A DNA stretch of 41,988 nucleotides. Origin: Bacillota bacterium (GTDB lineage Bacteria > Bacillota > Clostridia > Peptostreptococcales > Anaerovoracaceae). Under the pieces are notes generated by a model that did not search any database, was not told where the DNA came from, and worked only from the letters and a program-made list of their open reading frames with translations. Location of the stretch: contig JAFQBD010000032.1 of the NCBI GenBank assembly GCA_017416795.1, positions 1-41,988 of the forward strand, in the 5' to 3' direction. Below are positions 25,814 to 32,600 of the stretch, piece by piece. The first letter of the stretch is position 1; the number at the start of each line of letters is the position of its first letter. The translations under genes and the position numbers were made by a program.

Positions 25814-26602
25814 ATGAAAATAGTAGTATGCATTAAGCAGGTTCCAGACACAAACGAAGTTAAGCTGGACCCTAAAACTAATAGATTAATCAGAGATGGT
25901 GTTCCAAGCATCATCAACCACGACGATAAGGCTGGTATCGAAGCAGCTCTGCAGCTGAAGGAAAGAGTTGGCGGAACTGTAACAGTAGTCTGCATGGGAC
26001 CTCCACAGGCTGACGTAGCTCTGAGAGAAGCTCTGGCTATGGGTTGTGACGACGCTTACCTGCTGTCAGCAAGAGAATTTGGTGGATCAGATACTTGCGC
26101 TACAGCTATCATCATCTCATCAGCTCTGAAGAAGATCGGATACGATATCGTATTCACTGGCAGACAGGCTATCGACGGAGATACTGCACAGGTTGGTCCT
26201 CAGATCGCTGAAAACCTGGGAATCCCTCAGGTATCATACACAGAAGAACTGATTGACGTTACTGACGAAACTATCACAGTTAAGAGACAGTACGAAGACA
26301 GATACCACATCATCGAAGCTCCACTTCCTTGCCTGTTAACAGCAATCCAGGAACTGGCTGAGCCTAGATACATGCACGCTGGTGGCATCATCGACGCTTA
26401 TGCTAAGGACATCACTGTATGGGGATTCGAAGATCTGAAAGATGTAATCAATCCTGATCACATCGGTCTGATGGGATCACCTACAAAGGTAGTAACATCA
26501 TTCGGTAAGATGCCTAAGGGTGCTGGAACTAAGCTGGAAGTTACTCCTGAAGAAGCGGTTGAAGCTATCATCGCTAAGATGGAAGAAAGACACATCATTT
26601 AA
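25814..26602 (+). CDS. etfB: Electron transfer flavoprotein beta subunit
   Basis: The 262-residue beta subunit starts MKIVVCIKQVPDTNEVKLDP, which is diagnostic, and shows the family's TGRQAIDGDTAQVGPQIAENLG segment. In bifurcating EtfAB this subunit carries the FAD that receives NADH electrons; in ordinary Etf it binds AMP. AAGGGAGAA gives the ribosome binding site. It starts 32 bp after the acyl-CoA dehydrogenase and etfA starts 18 bp after it, so the three genes form an operon. Bifurcation is inferred from the gene pairing, not shown directly. Confidence 0.97.
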   Translation: MKIVVCIKQVPDTNEVKLDPKTNRLIRDGVPSIINHDDKAGIEAALQLKERVGGTVTVVCMGPPQADVALREALAMGCDDAYLLSAREFGGSDTCATAIIISSALKKIGYDIVFTGRQAIDGDTAQVGPQIAENLGIPQVSYTEELIDVTDETITVKRQYEDRYHIIEAPLPCLLTAIQELAEPRYMHAGGIIDAYAKDITVWGFEDLKDVINPDHIGLMGSPTKVVTSFGKMPKGAGTKLEVTPEEAVEAIIAKMEERHII

Positions 26603-26620
26603 TAGGGAGGAGTTGTAACA

Positions 26621-27694
26621 ATGAGCAAAGATATTTATGTAGTTGCAGAGCAGAGAGACGGTAATATTGCCAAGGTTACTATGGAACTGCTGGGTGAAGC
26701 AACAAAATTAGCTGGAGAACTTGGTGAAAAAGTATATGCTGTTCTCATGGGAGATCAGATCAAAGATAAGGCTCAGGACCTGATCGAACACGGCGCTGAC
26801 GGCGTTGTAGTTGTAGAAGATCCTATGCTGGCTGAATACGTTACAGAACCTTATGCAAAGGCTCTGACAGCTGTAATCAAGAACTACGATCCTAACATCG
26901 TACTGTTCGGTGCAACATCAATCGGTAGAGACCTGGCTCCAAGAGTAGCAGCTAGAGTACATACTGGTCTGACTGCTGACTGTACAAGACTGGACGTAGA
27001 CATGAACGAATACTTCGATTTCTTACATGCTACTTCAAATGCTGATACAGATGCTATCGCTAACAGACTGGGCATGGACGACAAGAACCTTAAGATGACA
27101 AGACCTGCATTCGGTGGTAACGTAATGGCTACTATCAGATGTGCTGACCACAGACCTCAGATGGCTACAGTAAGACCTGGCGTTATGAAGAAGCTGGACG
27201 CTGTTGCTGGTAAGGAAGGTACTGTAGAAGAATTCAAGGTAGAATTCACAGCTGCTGACATGAACGTTAAGATCAAGGAAGTTGTAAGAGAAACTAAGAA
27301 GGCTGTAGATATCACAGAAGCTAAGGTTCTCGTATCAGGCGGAAGAGGAATCGGATCACCTGAATTCTTTGACGAACTGCAGAAGGTTGCAGATCTGCTG
27401 GGCGGAGAAATCTCATCATCAAGAGCAAACGTTGACGCTGGTTGGATCGCTAGAGACAGACAGGTTGGACAGACTGGTAAGACAGTTAGACCTGACCTCT
27501 ACATGGCTTGCGGTATCTCCGGAGCTATCCAGCACATCGCAGGTATGGAAAGTTCAGAATGCGTAATCGCAATCAACAAGAACGACACAGCTGCTATCTT
27601 CGAAGTAGCTGACCTGGGTATCGTTGGCGACGTTAAGGTTATCATTCCTAAGCTCCAGGAAGCACTGGCTAAGTACATGGAAGAAAACGCTTAA
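26621..27694 (+). CDS. etfA: Electron transfer flavoprotein alpha subunit
   Basis: The 357-residue alpha subunit has an N-terminal Rossmann-like half and a C-terminal FAD domain with SGGRGIGSPEFF, SSRANVDAGWI, RQVGQTGKTVRPDLYMACGISGAIQH and INKNDTAAIFEVADLGIVGD, all standard FAD-contact segments. It pairs with EtfB to carry electrons to and from the acyl-CoA dehydrogenase encoded upstream. GGGAGGAG precedes the ATG at 26621. A strong terminator lies 31 bp after the stop. Confidence 0.97.
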   Translation: MSKDIYVVAEQRDGNIAKVTMELLGEATKLAGELGEKVYAVLMGDQIKDKAQDLIEHGADGVVVVEDPMLAEYVTEPYAKALTAVIKNYDPNIVLFGATSIGRDLAPRVAARVHTGLTADCTRLDVDMNEYFDFLHATSNADTDAIANRLGMDDKNLKMTRPAFGGNVMATIRCADHRPQMATVRPGVMKKLDAVAGKEGTVEEFKVEFTAADMNVKIKEVVRETKKAVDITEAKVLVSGGRGIGSPEFFDELQKVADLLGGEISSSRANVDAGWIARDRQVGQTGKTVRPDLYMACGISGAIQHIAGMESSECVIAINKNDTAAIFEVADLGIVGDVKVIIPKLQEALAKYMEENA

Positions 27695-27725
27695 TCAATA
27701 GACCTACTAAACTTTTAAATAAAGG

Positions 27726-27759
27726 CTGCTGTCCGTATGGGCAGCAGTTTTTTCTTTTT
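27726..27759 (+). terminator. Intrinsic terminator of bcd-etfBA
   Basis: CTGCTGTCC (27726-27734), loop GTAT, GGGCAGCAG (27739-27747), one G-U pair, then a T-rich tail (TTTTTTCTTTTT). Confidence 0.95.
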
Positions 27760-27805
27760 GCAGAAATCTGCCCTCTCCGGCATTGCTCATTTGCTGGTGC
27801 TCCTC

Positions 27806-27932
27806 GCAGGTGCTTTCCAGAACTTTTCGCAAGAATTGGAGCGATGCGTGAACTCAGTCGCATGCTCCTTCAAACAGCACGCATACGCTTAGCCAATTCT
27901 TTTGCTCAAGTTAGTTCTGAAAGCATAGCTGC
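27806..27932. repeat. Long imperfect inverted repeat, unknown element
   Basis: In the 330-bp gap before the recombinase gene, several blocks pair in order: GCAG (27806-27809)/CTGC (27929-27932), TGCTTT/AAAGCA, CAGAAC/GTTCTG, AAGAATTGG (27831-27839)/CCAATTCTT (27893-27901) and ATGCGTG/CACGCAT. An alternative inner hairpin GGAGC/GCTCC (27838-27868) competes with the last block. The structure is too long for an ordinary terminator and no gene is convincing here. It may be a palindromic repeat element or a structured RNA. Confidence 0.6.
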
Positions 27933-28034
27933 TCGTCGCAAGGCTGCATTCGCAACGCCGAAGGGGACAAATATTTATGTACAGAAAAAACACAAAACTT
28001 TTTTCGCAAAAAAAGTCAAAATAGTTTTTGTCAT

Positions 28035-28063
28035 TTTATGTGCCGAATTGCCGATAATATAAT
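28035..28063 (+). promoter_or_regulatory. Promoter of the tyrosine recombinase gene
   Basis: TTTATG (28035-28040), 17-bp spacer, consensus TATAAT (28058-28063). The -35 is weak. The ATG lies 28 bp after the -10 with AAGGAGG between. Confidence 0.5.
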
Positions 28064-28091
28064 AAAAACGAATTTAAGGAGGCAATTCAAG

Positions 28092-28937
28092 ATGAACACA
28101 AGAACCATTACTTCATCAAAGATCAAGAAATTCAAACAGCACTTATTGAATGACGAGAAAAGCATATCAACCATAGACAAGTATATCAGGGATATAACAC
28201 GATTCATGGACTTCGCTGCAGGTCGCAGCATAGATAAATCCCTGATAATGGAGTATAAGAGGAAACTTGAGGAGAGTTATGCGATAACCAGCGCTAATTC
28301 CATGCTTGCAGCTCTTAACTCATTTTTAAAATTCAATAACTGGCACGATTGCTGTGTCAAACAATTTCGTATCCAGCAACAGGGATTCTGCCCCGAAGAA
28401 AAAGACCTTACCTATGAAGAGTACAGAAGACTTGTACTTTCAGCAAGGGCAGGAGGTAACGAGAGACTTACGTTAATGATGCAGACCATCTGCGGAACAG
28501 GCATACGGATCAGCGAACTAGAATATATCACTGTAGAATCGCTTGCCAGAGGAGAAGCAGTGGTAAACTGTAAAGGAAAGCTTCGTACGGTCTTCATAGT
28601 CAAAGAACTGAGAGAAATACTCATGCGATATGCAAAGATACAGGGTATCATTTCCGGTCCAATTTTTGTCACAAGAGAGGGGAAGCCTCTGGATCGTACA
28701 AATGCTTGGAGGGAAATGAAAGAGCTATGCCAAAAGGCACAAGTACCCGAAACAAAAGTATATCCTCATAATTTAAGGCATTTATTTGCCAAAACTTTTT
28801 ATGACCTTGATAAGGATATAGCCAAGCTTGCTGAGTTGCTTGGGCATACCAGTATAAATACTACGAGACTGTATATCATGGCTACTGAAACAGAATATAA
28901 GCAAAGCATGGAGGCTATGCGAATTATTGTGAAATAA
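28092..28937 (+). CDS. Tyrosine recombinase, probable DNA invertase
   Basis: A 281-residue XerC/D-like site-specific recombinase. The N-terminal SAM-like core-binding domain covers about residues 10-88. The catalytic domain has the complete set: R139 in GTGIRISELE, K163 in CKGKLR, H226 and R229 in PHNLRHLF, H252 in LLGHTSINTT, and nucleophile Y261. I start at 28092, preceded by AAGGAGG; the upstream reading would begin before the promoter's expected start site. There is no other phage or transposon gene nearby. Its stop lies 45 bp from a 26-bp inverted repeat that bounds a 260-bp segment before a surface operon, which points to a local DNA inversion role, like the tyrosine recombinases that flip promoters in Bacteroides and Clostridioides. 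Confidence 0.93.
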   Translation: MNTRTITSSKIKKFKQHLLNDEKSISTIDKYIRDITRFMDFAAGRSIDKSLIMEYKRKLEESYAITSANSMLAALNSFLKFNNWHDCCVKQFRIQQQGFCPEEKDLTYEEYRRLVLSARAGGNERLTLMMQTICGTGIRISELEYITVESLARGEAVVNCKGKLRTVFIVKELREILMRYAKIQGIISGPIFVTREGKPLDRTNAWREMKELCQKAQVPETKVYPHNLRHLFAKTFYDLDKDIAKLAELLGHTSINTTRLYIMATETEYKQSMEAMRIIVK

Positions 28938-28943
28938 AAATTC

Positions 28944-28975
28944 AAAAAATAAAAAATCGATGCGATACGCATCGA
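28944..28975 (-). terminator. Leftward terminator behind the invertible segment
   Basis: TCGATGCG (28957-28964), loop ATA, CGCATCGA (28968-28975). On the minus strand the stem is followed by TTTTTTATTTTTT, while on the plus strand there is no T run. It would stop transcripts leaving the invertible segment leftwards before they run antisense into the recombinase gene. Confidence 0.85.
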
Positions 28976-28981
28976 CGAAAT

Positions 28982-29007
28982 TACAACAAAATACGCATTA
29001 TGTTGTA
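28982..29007. repeat. Left inverted repeat (IRL) of the invertible segment
   Basis: Arms TACAACAAAAT and ATTATGTTGTA around the core ACGC. Reversed, it matches the right repeat (29216-29241) at 25 of 26 positions; in direct orientation only 23 match, because the core and one arm base differ. Each site is itself nearly palindromic, as expected for two recombinase monomers. Confidence 0.85.
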
Positions 29008-29045
29008 TCCATATATCAAAAAATGATTTATATATATCTACTAAA

Positions 29046-29074
29046 AATTTACCATAAAACACTTAAATTTGCAA
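29046..29074 (-). promoter_or_regulatory. Leftward promoter inside the invertible segment
   Basis: On the minus strand TTGCAA (29074-29069), exactly 17 bp, then TAAATT (29051-29046) preceded by TG-G, an extended -10. A second -10-like TATAAT (29081-29076, minus) has a weak -35, TTAAAA (29104-29099). No comparably good rightward promoter lies between the terminator and the right repeat; TTCAAC-18-CATAAT (29197-29226) is the best and weak. Confidence 0.6.
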
Positions 29075-29127
29075 CATTATAAATAGGAAACTATTCAATT
29101 TTAATATGTCTCAATACATAAAAAAGC

Positions 29128-29170
29128 AAGCTCGTATTTGCAGGTAAAGCAAATACGAGCTTTTTCTTTT
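29128..29170. terminator. Bidirectional terminator inside the invertible segment
   Basis: AAGCTCGTATTTGC (29128-29141), loop AGGTAAA, GCAAATACGAGCTT (29149-29162): a perfect 14-bp stem. TTTTTCTTTT follows on the plus strand and, two bases offset, TTTTTT on the minus strand. It would block read-through from the recombinase gene into the operon in either orientation. Confidence 0.93.
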
Positions 29171-29215
29171 ATTGCGGTTCTCTGGGATCAAGTGAATTCA
29201 ACGGTTATAGACATT

Positions 29216-29241
29216 TACAACATAATGCGTATTATGTTGTA
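29216..29241. repeat. Right inverted repeat (IRR) of the invertible segment
   Basis: Arms TACAACATAAT and ATTATGTTGTA form a perfect 11-bp dyad around the core GCGT, the reverse complement of the left core ACGC. The opposite core orientation is what makes recombination an inversion and not a deletion. Confidence 0.85.
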
Positions 29242-29282
29242 GCTTGAAAATTTGGCAAAGACATTGATCGAGGAGAAAAAAT

Positions 29283-29948
29283 ATGTCTAATGGCATGATT
29301 TATAAAAGAAAAATACTGATTCTTATATCAGCTGTCATATTGATGTTTGCTTCAGCTGTTCAAGTATCAGCTGATGATGCAGATGTCTTAAAACTTAAGC
29401 GAAACAGGGATGTGAACACATCATTTTATGTTGAGAACATGTTTCCTGGCGATGTTATCACTAAGGAATATGTAGTTACATCTCCTGAAAAAGGTGTCGA
29501 CATATATTTCGAGGCAGAGGTAACAGAAGGTAGTAATAACATGAAACTTGCAGAAGTCCTCAAGGTAAAGGTGGATTTACCTGATGATGAAACTGTTCTT
29601 TACGATGGCCTCATGAGAGACATGCCTGAAGGAGTGGTCTATAGTCTTGCTTCTGATCAAGATACATTGAGGTATGAGATCACAGCATATCTTGATACTT
29701 CTGTCGATAATCCATATATGTATCAAAACCTCAAGGCTGACTTCAAATGGTGGTATGACAAACAGGAAGAAAGCACAAGCCAGCCTCCGAGTGACAAGGA
29801 AGAGGACACTTCCGATAAAGATACAGACTCAGATGAAGAAAAAACAGGCGATGATATGAATTTGATCCCGTTCATATGTATTGCAGTGGCAGCGCTCATA
29901 ATAATCATTGTACTTATGGCATCAAGAAGAAAAAGGGAGGAAGAGTAA
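29283..29948 (+). CDS. Exported membrane-anchored protein, first gene of matrix operon
   Basis: A 221-residue protein with a Sec signal peptide (basic MIYKRK, hydrophobic to about 25, cleavage probably after VSA at residue 30), a beta-rich ectodomain, an acidic linker of Ser/Asp/Glu/Lys (about 160-190), and a C-terminal helix (about 194-213) with RRKREEE behind it. There is no LPXTG motif. The ectodomain segments SFYVENMFPGDVITKEYVVT and later strands look like the TasA/camelysin-type beta sandwich that handles fibre subunits. It may anchor or assemble matrix fibres, but that is an inference. GAGGAG precedes the ATG at 29283. The next gene begins immediately after its stop. Confidence 0.75.
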   Translation: MSNGMIYKRKILILISAVILMFASAVQVSADDADVLKLKRNRDVNTSFYVENMFPGDVITKEYVVTSPEKGVDIYFEAEVTEGSNNMKLAEVLKVKVDLPDDETVLYDGLMRDMPEGVVYSLASDQDTLRYEITAYLDTSVDNPYMYQNLKADFKWWYDKQEESTSQPPSDKEEDTSDKDTDSDEEKTGDDMNLIPFICIAVAALIIIIVLMASRRKREEE

Positions 29949-30500
29949 GTGGAAGGTAAAGATACTAAAAAGAAACTGATAATAAACGCATCCACATTGA
30001 TAATCCTCTGTATCGGGCTTTGTGTAGCAAGCTTCGCAGCGGCTCTATTACTTCTTGAAGTTAGGGACAATACATATCAGACCGGCGGTATCGCCATAGA
30101 CCTTAATGGCGGTGAGCCTGTTATTACAGAAGACGAATTCCTCTTTGAACCGGGAATGACCGTCGAAAAGGAATTTTACATCCAAAACAACAGCACATGG
30201 GATGTATATTACAAGCTTTGGTTTACAAACGTGAGCGGAAGTCTTGCAGATGCACTTGAAGTTACAGTGAAGGATGCAGATGGCAACATCTTAGGACAAG
30301 GCGTTTTGTCTCAGCTTACACCGGACAATGTACCTTTAGTTAATGACGATACTTTGGCTATAGATCAAAAGAAGACTATGAAAATCATTTTCCATTTCCC
30401 TGAAGAAAAAGGAAACATATATCAGGGAGACAGAACTGAATTCCAGCTCAACGCTATTTCAGTACAAACCAAGAACAATCCAGACAAGGAGTATGAATAA
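29949..30500 (+). CDS. TasA/TapA-like matrix protein, GTG start
   Basis: A 183-residue protein that starts with GTG directly after the previous stop, with AGGGAGG upstream. A membrane helix near residues 10-36 acts as a signal or anchor. The rest is a beta-sandwich of TasA/camelysin type: GGIAIDLNGGEPVITEDEFLFEPGMTVEKEFYIQNNSTWDVYYKLWFT, with the family's G-x-x-x-x-x-F-x-I-x-N-x-S-x-x-x-x-x-Y pattern. In Bacillus the tapA-sipW-tasA operon builds amyloid-like fibres; this gene sits in the tapA position immediately before sipW. Role as fibre accessory is inferred. Confidence 0.75.
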   Translation: MEGKDTKKKLIINASTLIILCIGLCVASFAAALLLLEVRDNTYQTGGIAIDLNGGEPVITEDEFLFEPGMTVEKEFYIQNNSTWDVYYKLWFTNVSGSLADALEVTVKDADGNILGQGVLSQLTPDNVPLVNDDTLAIDQKKTMKIIFHFPEEKGNIYQGDRTEFQLNAISVQTKNNPDKEYE

Positions 30501-30512
30501 GAGGAATGAACT

Positions 30513-31364
30513 ATGAGTAAAGAAAAGAAATCCGGAAAGAAAGCAGGACATGCTGTCTTTAATGTATTCACATGCATAGTGGCAGTGGTCGCAATAGCAG
30601 TAATGATATTTACGATCGTATCAGTAACAACATTTGATAGAGCTGACCGTGATCTATTCGGCTACAAAGGATTTATTGTTTTATCTGATTCCATGAGCAA
30701 AACTGACTTTGATGCAGGAGATTTAGTTCTTGTTAAAGAAGTCGATCCTGCGACATTACAGGAAGGCGATATCATCGCGTACCAGTCTACCAATATTCAT
30801 AACTTCGGAGATGTTGTTACCCATAAGATCAGGGAAGTCACCACAGATGAAAACGGCAATCCGGGATTTGTGACATATGGTACCACAACAGATACCAACG
30901 ATGAGAACATAGTTACTTATGAATATGTCATCGGTAAGTATGTCAAGAGCATACCTAATGTGGGTAATTTCTTCCATTTCCTAAAGACGGTTCCGGGATA
31001 TTTCGTATGTATCTTCATACCGTTCATGCTTCTCATAATACCTCAGGCTGTCAATACAGTGAAGCTTTTCAGAAGGTATAGAGACGAGCAGATGGGAGCA
31101 ATAAAGGAAGAACGAAAGAAGCTGGCGGCAGAAAAAGAAGAATCTGAAAAGATGAAGGAAGAACTGGCGATGTTAAAAGCACAGTTAGCCGAGCAACAGA
31201 AGACACCTGAACCAAAGCCTGAACCTGTACCAGAACCGCTACCGATACCTGAGCTGAAAGTAAAGGTAACTGAAGAACAGATACAGGCACTTATGGCAAA
31301 GCATAACCTGACAAGAGAACAAGTTATAGCAGCAATAGTAAAAAAATACGGTGTGAACAGTTAA
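30513..31364 (+). CDS. SipW-type (ER-type) signal peptidase with C-terminal extension
   Basis: A 283-residue signal peptidase I of the S26B/SipW branch. An N-terminal helix (about 15-38) is followed by Ser60 in VLSDSMSKTDFDAGD and His104 in DVVTHKIRE, the Ser-His pair of the ER type instead of the usual Ser-Lys. A second helix (about 156-178) follows KTVPGYFV. After it comes an extension absent from Bacillus SipW (about 190 aa): a charged coiled coil (about 180-225), a Pro/Glu stretch KTPEPKPEPVPEPLPIPE, and a final helical module. SipW processes TasA- and TapA-like proteins. RBS GAGGAATG; the gene is 12 bp after the previous one. Confidence 0.88.
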   Translation: MSKEKKSGKKAGHAVFNVFTCIVAVVAIAVMIFTIVSVTTFDRADRDLFGYKGFIVLSDSMSKTDFDAGDLVLVKEVDPATLQEGDIIAYQSTNIHNFGDVVTHKIREVTTDENGNPGFVTYGTTTDTNDENIVTYEYVIGKYVKSIPNVGNFFHFLKTVPGYFVCIFIPFMLLIIPQAVNTVKLFRRYRDEQMGAIKEERKKLAAEKEESEKMKEELAMLKAQLAEQQKTPEPKPEPVPEPLPIPELKVKVTEEQIQALMAKHNLTREQVIAAIVKKYGVNS

Positions 31365-31432
31365 TAACTGATTTACATATACGCATTTTCTAATGCAACA
31401 AACTAATTATCTGTTAAAGGAGGAATATTAAA

Positions 31433-32458
31433 ATGACAGATGTAAAAAGCACAAAGAAAGCATTGATTGCCAGTGTGACGGCATTGATGCTGTGTGTAGT
31501 AATGCTTTTTGGTACTACATACGCTTGGTTTACAGACGAAGCAAAGTCTGCAGGCAACATTATCCAGTCCGGTGATCTGGAAATTGCTTTGGAAAAGAGA
31601 ACTGATGCAGGTTGGGTAGACGCAGAAGGTCAGACTATCAACTTCTACCGCAGTAACGGAGATGTTGCTACTGATATTCTGTGGGAGCCCGGCTGTACTT
31701 ACGCAACAGAATTTTTCCGTGTGAGAAACACCGGAAACCTTGCACTTAAATTCGATATCGCTCTTTCCAGCGTTACCGGTGACACCAAATTGATGGAAGC
31801 TCTTGAATTTAATTATGTTGAGTATGAACTTGATGGCTCCACCATCAAGAGTCAAGGCACTTTTGGTACCATCAAGGGACAACTGTGTCCTAATGGTGTA
31901 AATGATCCTAATCTTAAAGATGCAACAGGACAGATTAAACTTAGTGTTCATATGAAGGAAGATGCCGGCAACGAATATGAGAATCTTAAGCTCGAAAATA
32001 TCGGTGTCGTTGTAACTGCTCAGCAGCTTCCTTATGAATACGACAGCCTTGGCAATCAGTACGATGCACAGATTGAGTCTGTATCCAGTGCATATTTTTC
32101 CCAGGGTAGCAGAACTCAGATTAGTGTAGACCTTGCTAATGTTTCTGGTATTACTGATGTGAACAGCTTCTACATCAATATCCTTGATCAGAACGGACAG
32201 CTTATTACCAAAATCACTCCTACTCAGAAAACCATCGACAATGAAGTGACGGATGGTAAGATCGCGCAAATCACAGCAAGCGCTGTTGTATATGGCGGTG
32301 ATTCCTCTTCTTGGGACAATACCGAGTTCGTACCGACTATGAACAATGTGCCTACTACGGCTGTGCTGTATGTTAACGGTGTTCAGAAGGGCAGCGATAA
32401 TATTTCTGAGCAATTTATCACTTGGCAGGCAATTGTTGACGGCTACGTTGCTCCATAA
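31433..32458 (+). CDS. TasA-like protein with SipW-type signal peptide
   Basis: A 341-residue secreted protein with a SipW-dependent signal peptide: KSTKKALIASVTALMLCVV, then MLFGTTYAWFTDEAKS, in which TYAWFTD marks the cleavage area. It is followed by a beta-sandwich typical of the TasA/camelysin family: NIIQSGDLEIALEKR, an FFRVRNTGNLALKFDIALSS strand, and later KLENIGVVVTAQQLPYEYD. In Bacillus subtilis TasA forms extracellular fibres. AAAGGAGG precedes the ATG at 31433. There are 68 bp between it and sipW with no gene. It probably is the major structural subunit, by analogy; sequence does not prove fibre formation. Confidence 0.85.
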   Translation: MTDVKSTKKALIASVTALMLCVVMLFGTTYAWFTDEAKSAGNIIQSGDLEIALEKRTDAGWVDAEGQTINFYRSNGDVATDILWEPGCTYATEFFRVRNTGNLALKFDIALSSVTGDTKLMEALEFNYVEYELDGSTIKSQGTFGTIKGQLCPNGVNDPNLKDATGQIKLSVHMKEDAGNEYENLKLENIGVVVTAQQLPYEYDSLGNQYDAQIESVSSAYFSQGSRTQISVDLANVSGITDVNSFYINILDQNGQLITKITPTQKTIDNEVTDGKIAQITASAVVYGGDSSSWDNTEFVPTMNNVPTTAVLYVNGVQKGSDNISEQFITWQAIVDGYVAP

Positions 32459-32497
32459 TTGATAAACTCTATCCACGTAAAATAATCTAAAGTCCAT

Positions 32498-32560
32498 CCA
32501 CTCCTCTTTGTGAGGAGTGGGCGGCATTCAAAGGGCATAAAGAAAGACTTTGTGCCTTTT
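32498..32560 (+). terminator. Tandem hairpins after the TasA-like gene
   Basis: First stem: CCACTCCTC (32498-32506), loop TTTGT, GAGGAGTGG (32512-32520), no T run. Second stem: AAAGGGCATAAAG (32530-32542) with CTTTGTGCCTTTT (32548-32560), two wobble pairs, then T-rich DNA. The second looks like a partial terminator and the first like an mRNA-stabilising 3' hairpin. They lie between the two TasA-like genes and may set their ratio. Confidence 0.7.
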
Positions 32561-32600
32561 GATTGCTGAAAATGACAAATAACTTTGAAGGTGAGGAAAT

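Larger units (their letters stand above)
28982..29241. other. Predicted invertible promoter segment (phase switch)
   Basis: A 260-bp noncoding segment bounded by inverted 26-bp repeats, next to a tyrosine recombinase gene and 41 bp before the start of the TasA/SipW-like operon. Inside are a promoter reading left (29046-29074), a bidirectional terminator (29128-29170) and AT-rich DNA; no gene is present. As drawn, the best promoter points away from the operon, so this is probably the OFF state. Inversion would place that promoter about 170 bp before the first gene. Confidence 0.75.

Noticed and set aside
27844..28062. 72-codon reading frame between etfA and the recombinase
   Set aside because: It overlaps the long inverted repeat and the recombinase promoter, has no ribosome binding site and an unlikely composition.
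28092..28937. Recombinase as part of an integrated phage or conjugative element
   Set aside because: No phage, relaxase or excisionase genes and no attachment-site duplication with a tRNA; the adjacent inverted repeats explain it better.
31376..31402. Possible third copy of the recombinase site near TACGCATT
   Set aside because: Only a short core matches the switch repeats; the TACAACA and TGTTGTA arms are missing.
31403..32527. 374-codon minus-strand reading frame
   Set aside because: It is antisense to the TasA-like gene, has no ribosome binding site and a Cys/Ile-rich unstructured translation; it is a shadow of the real gene.
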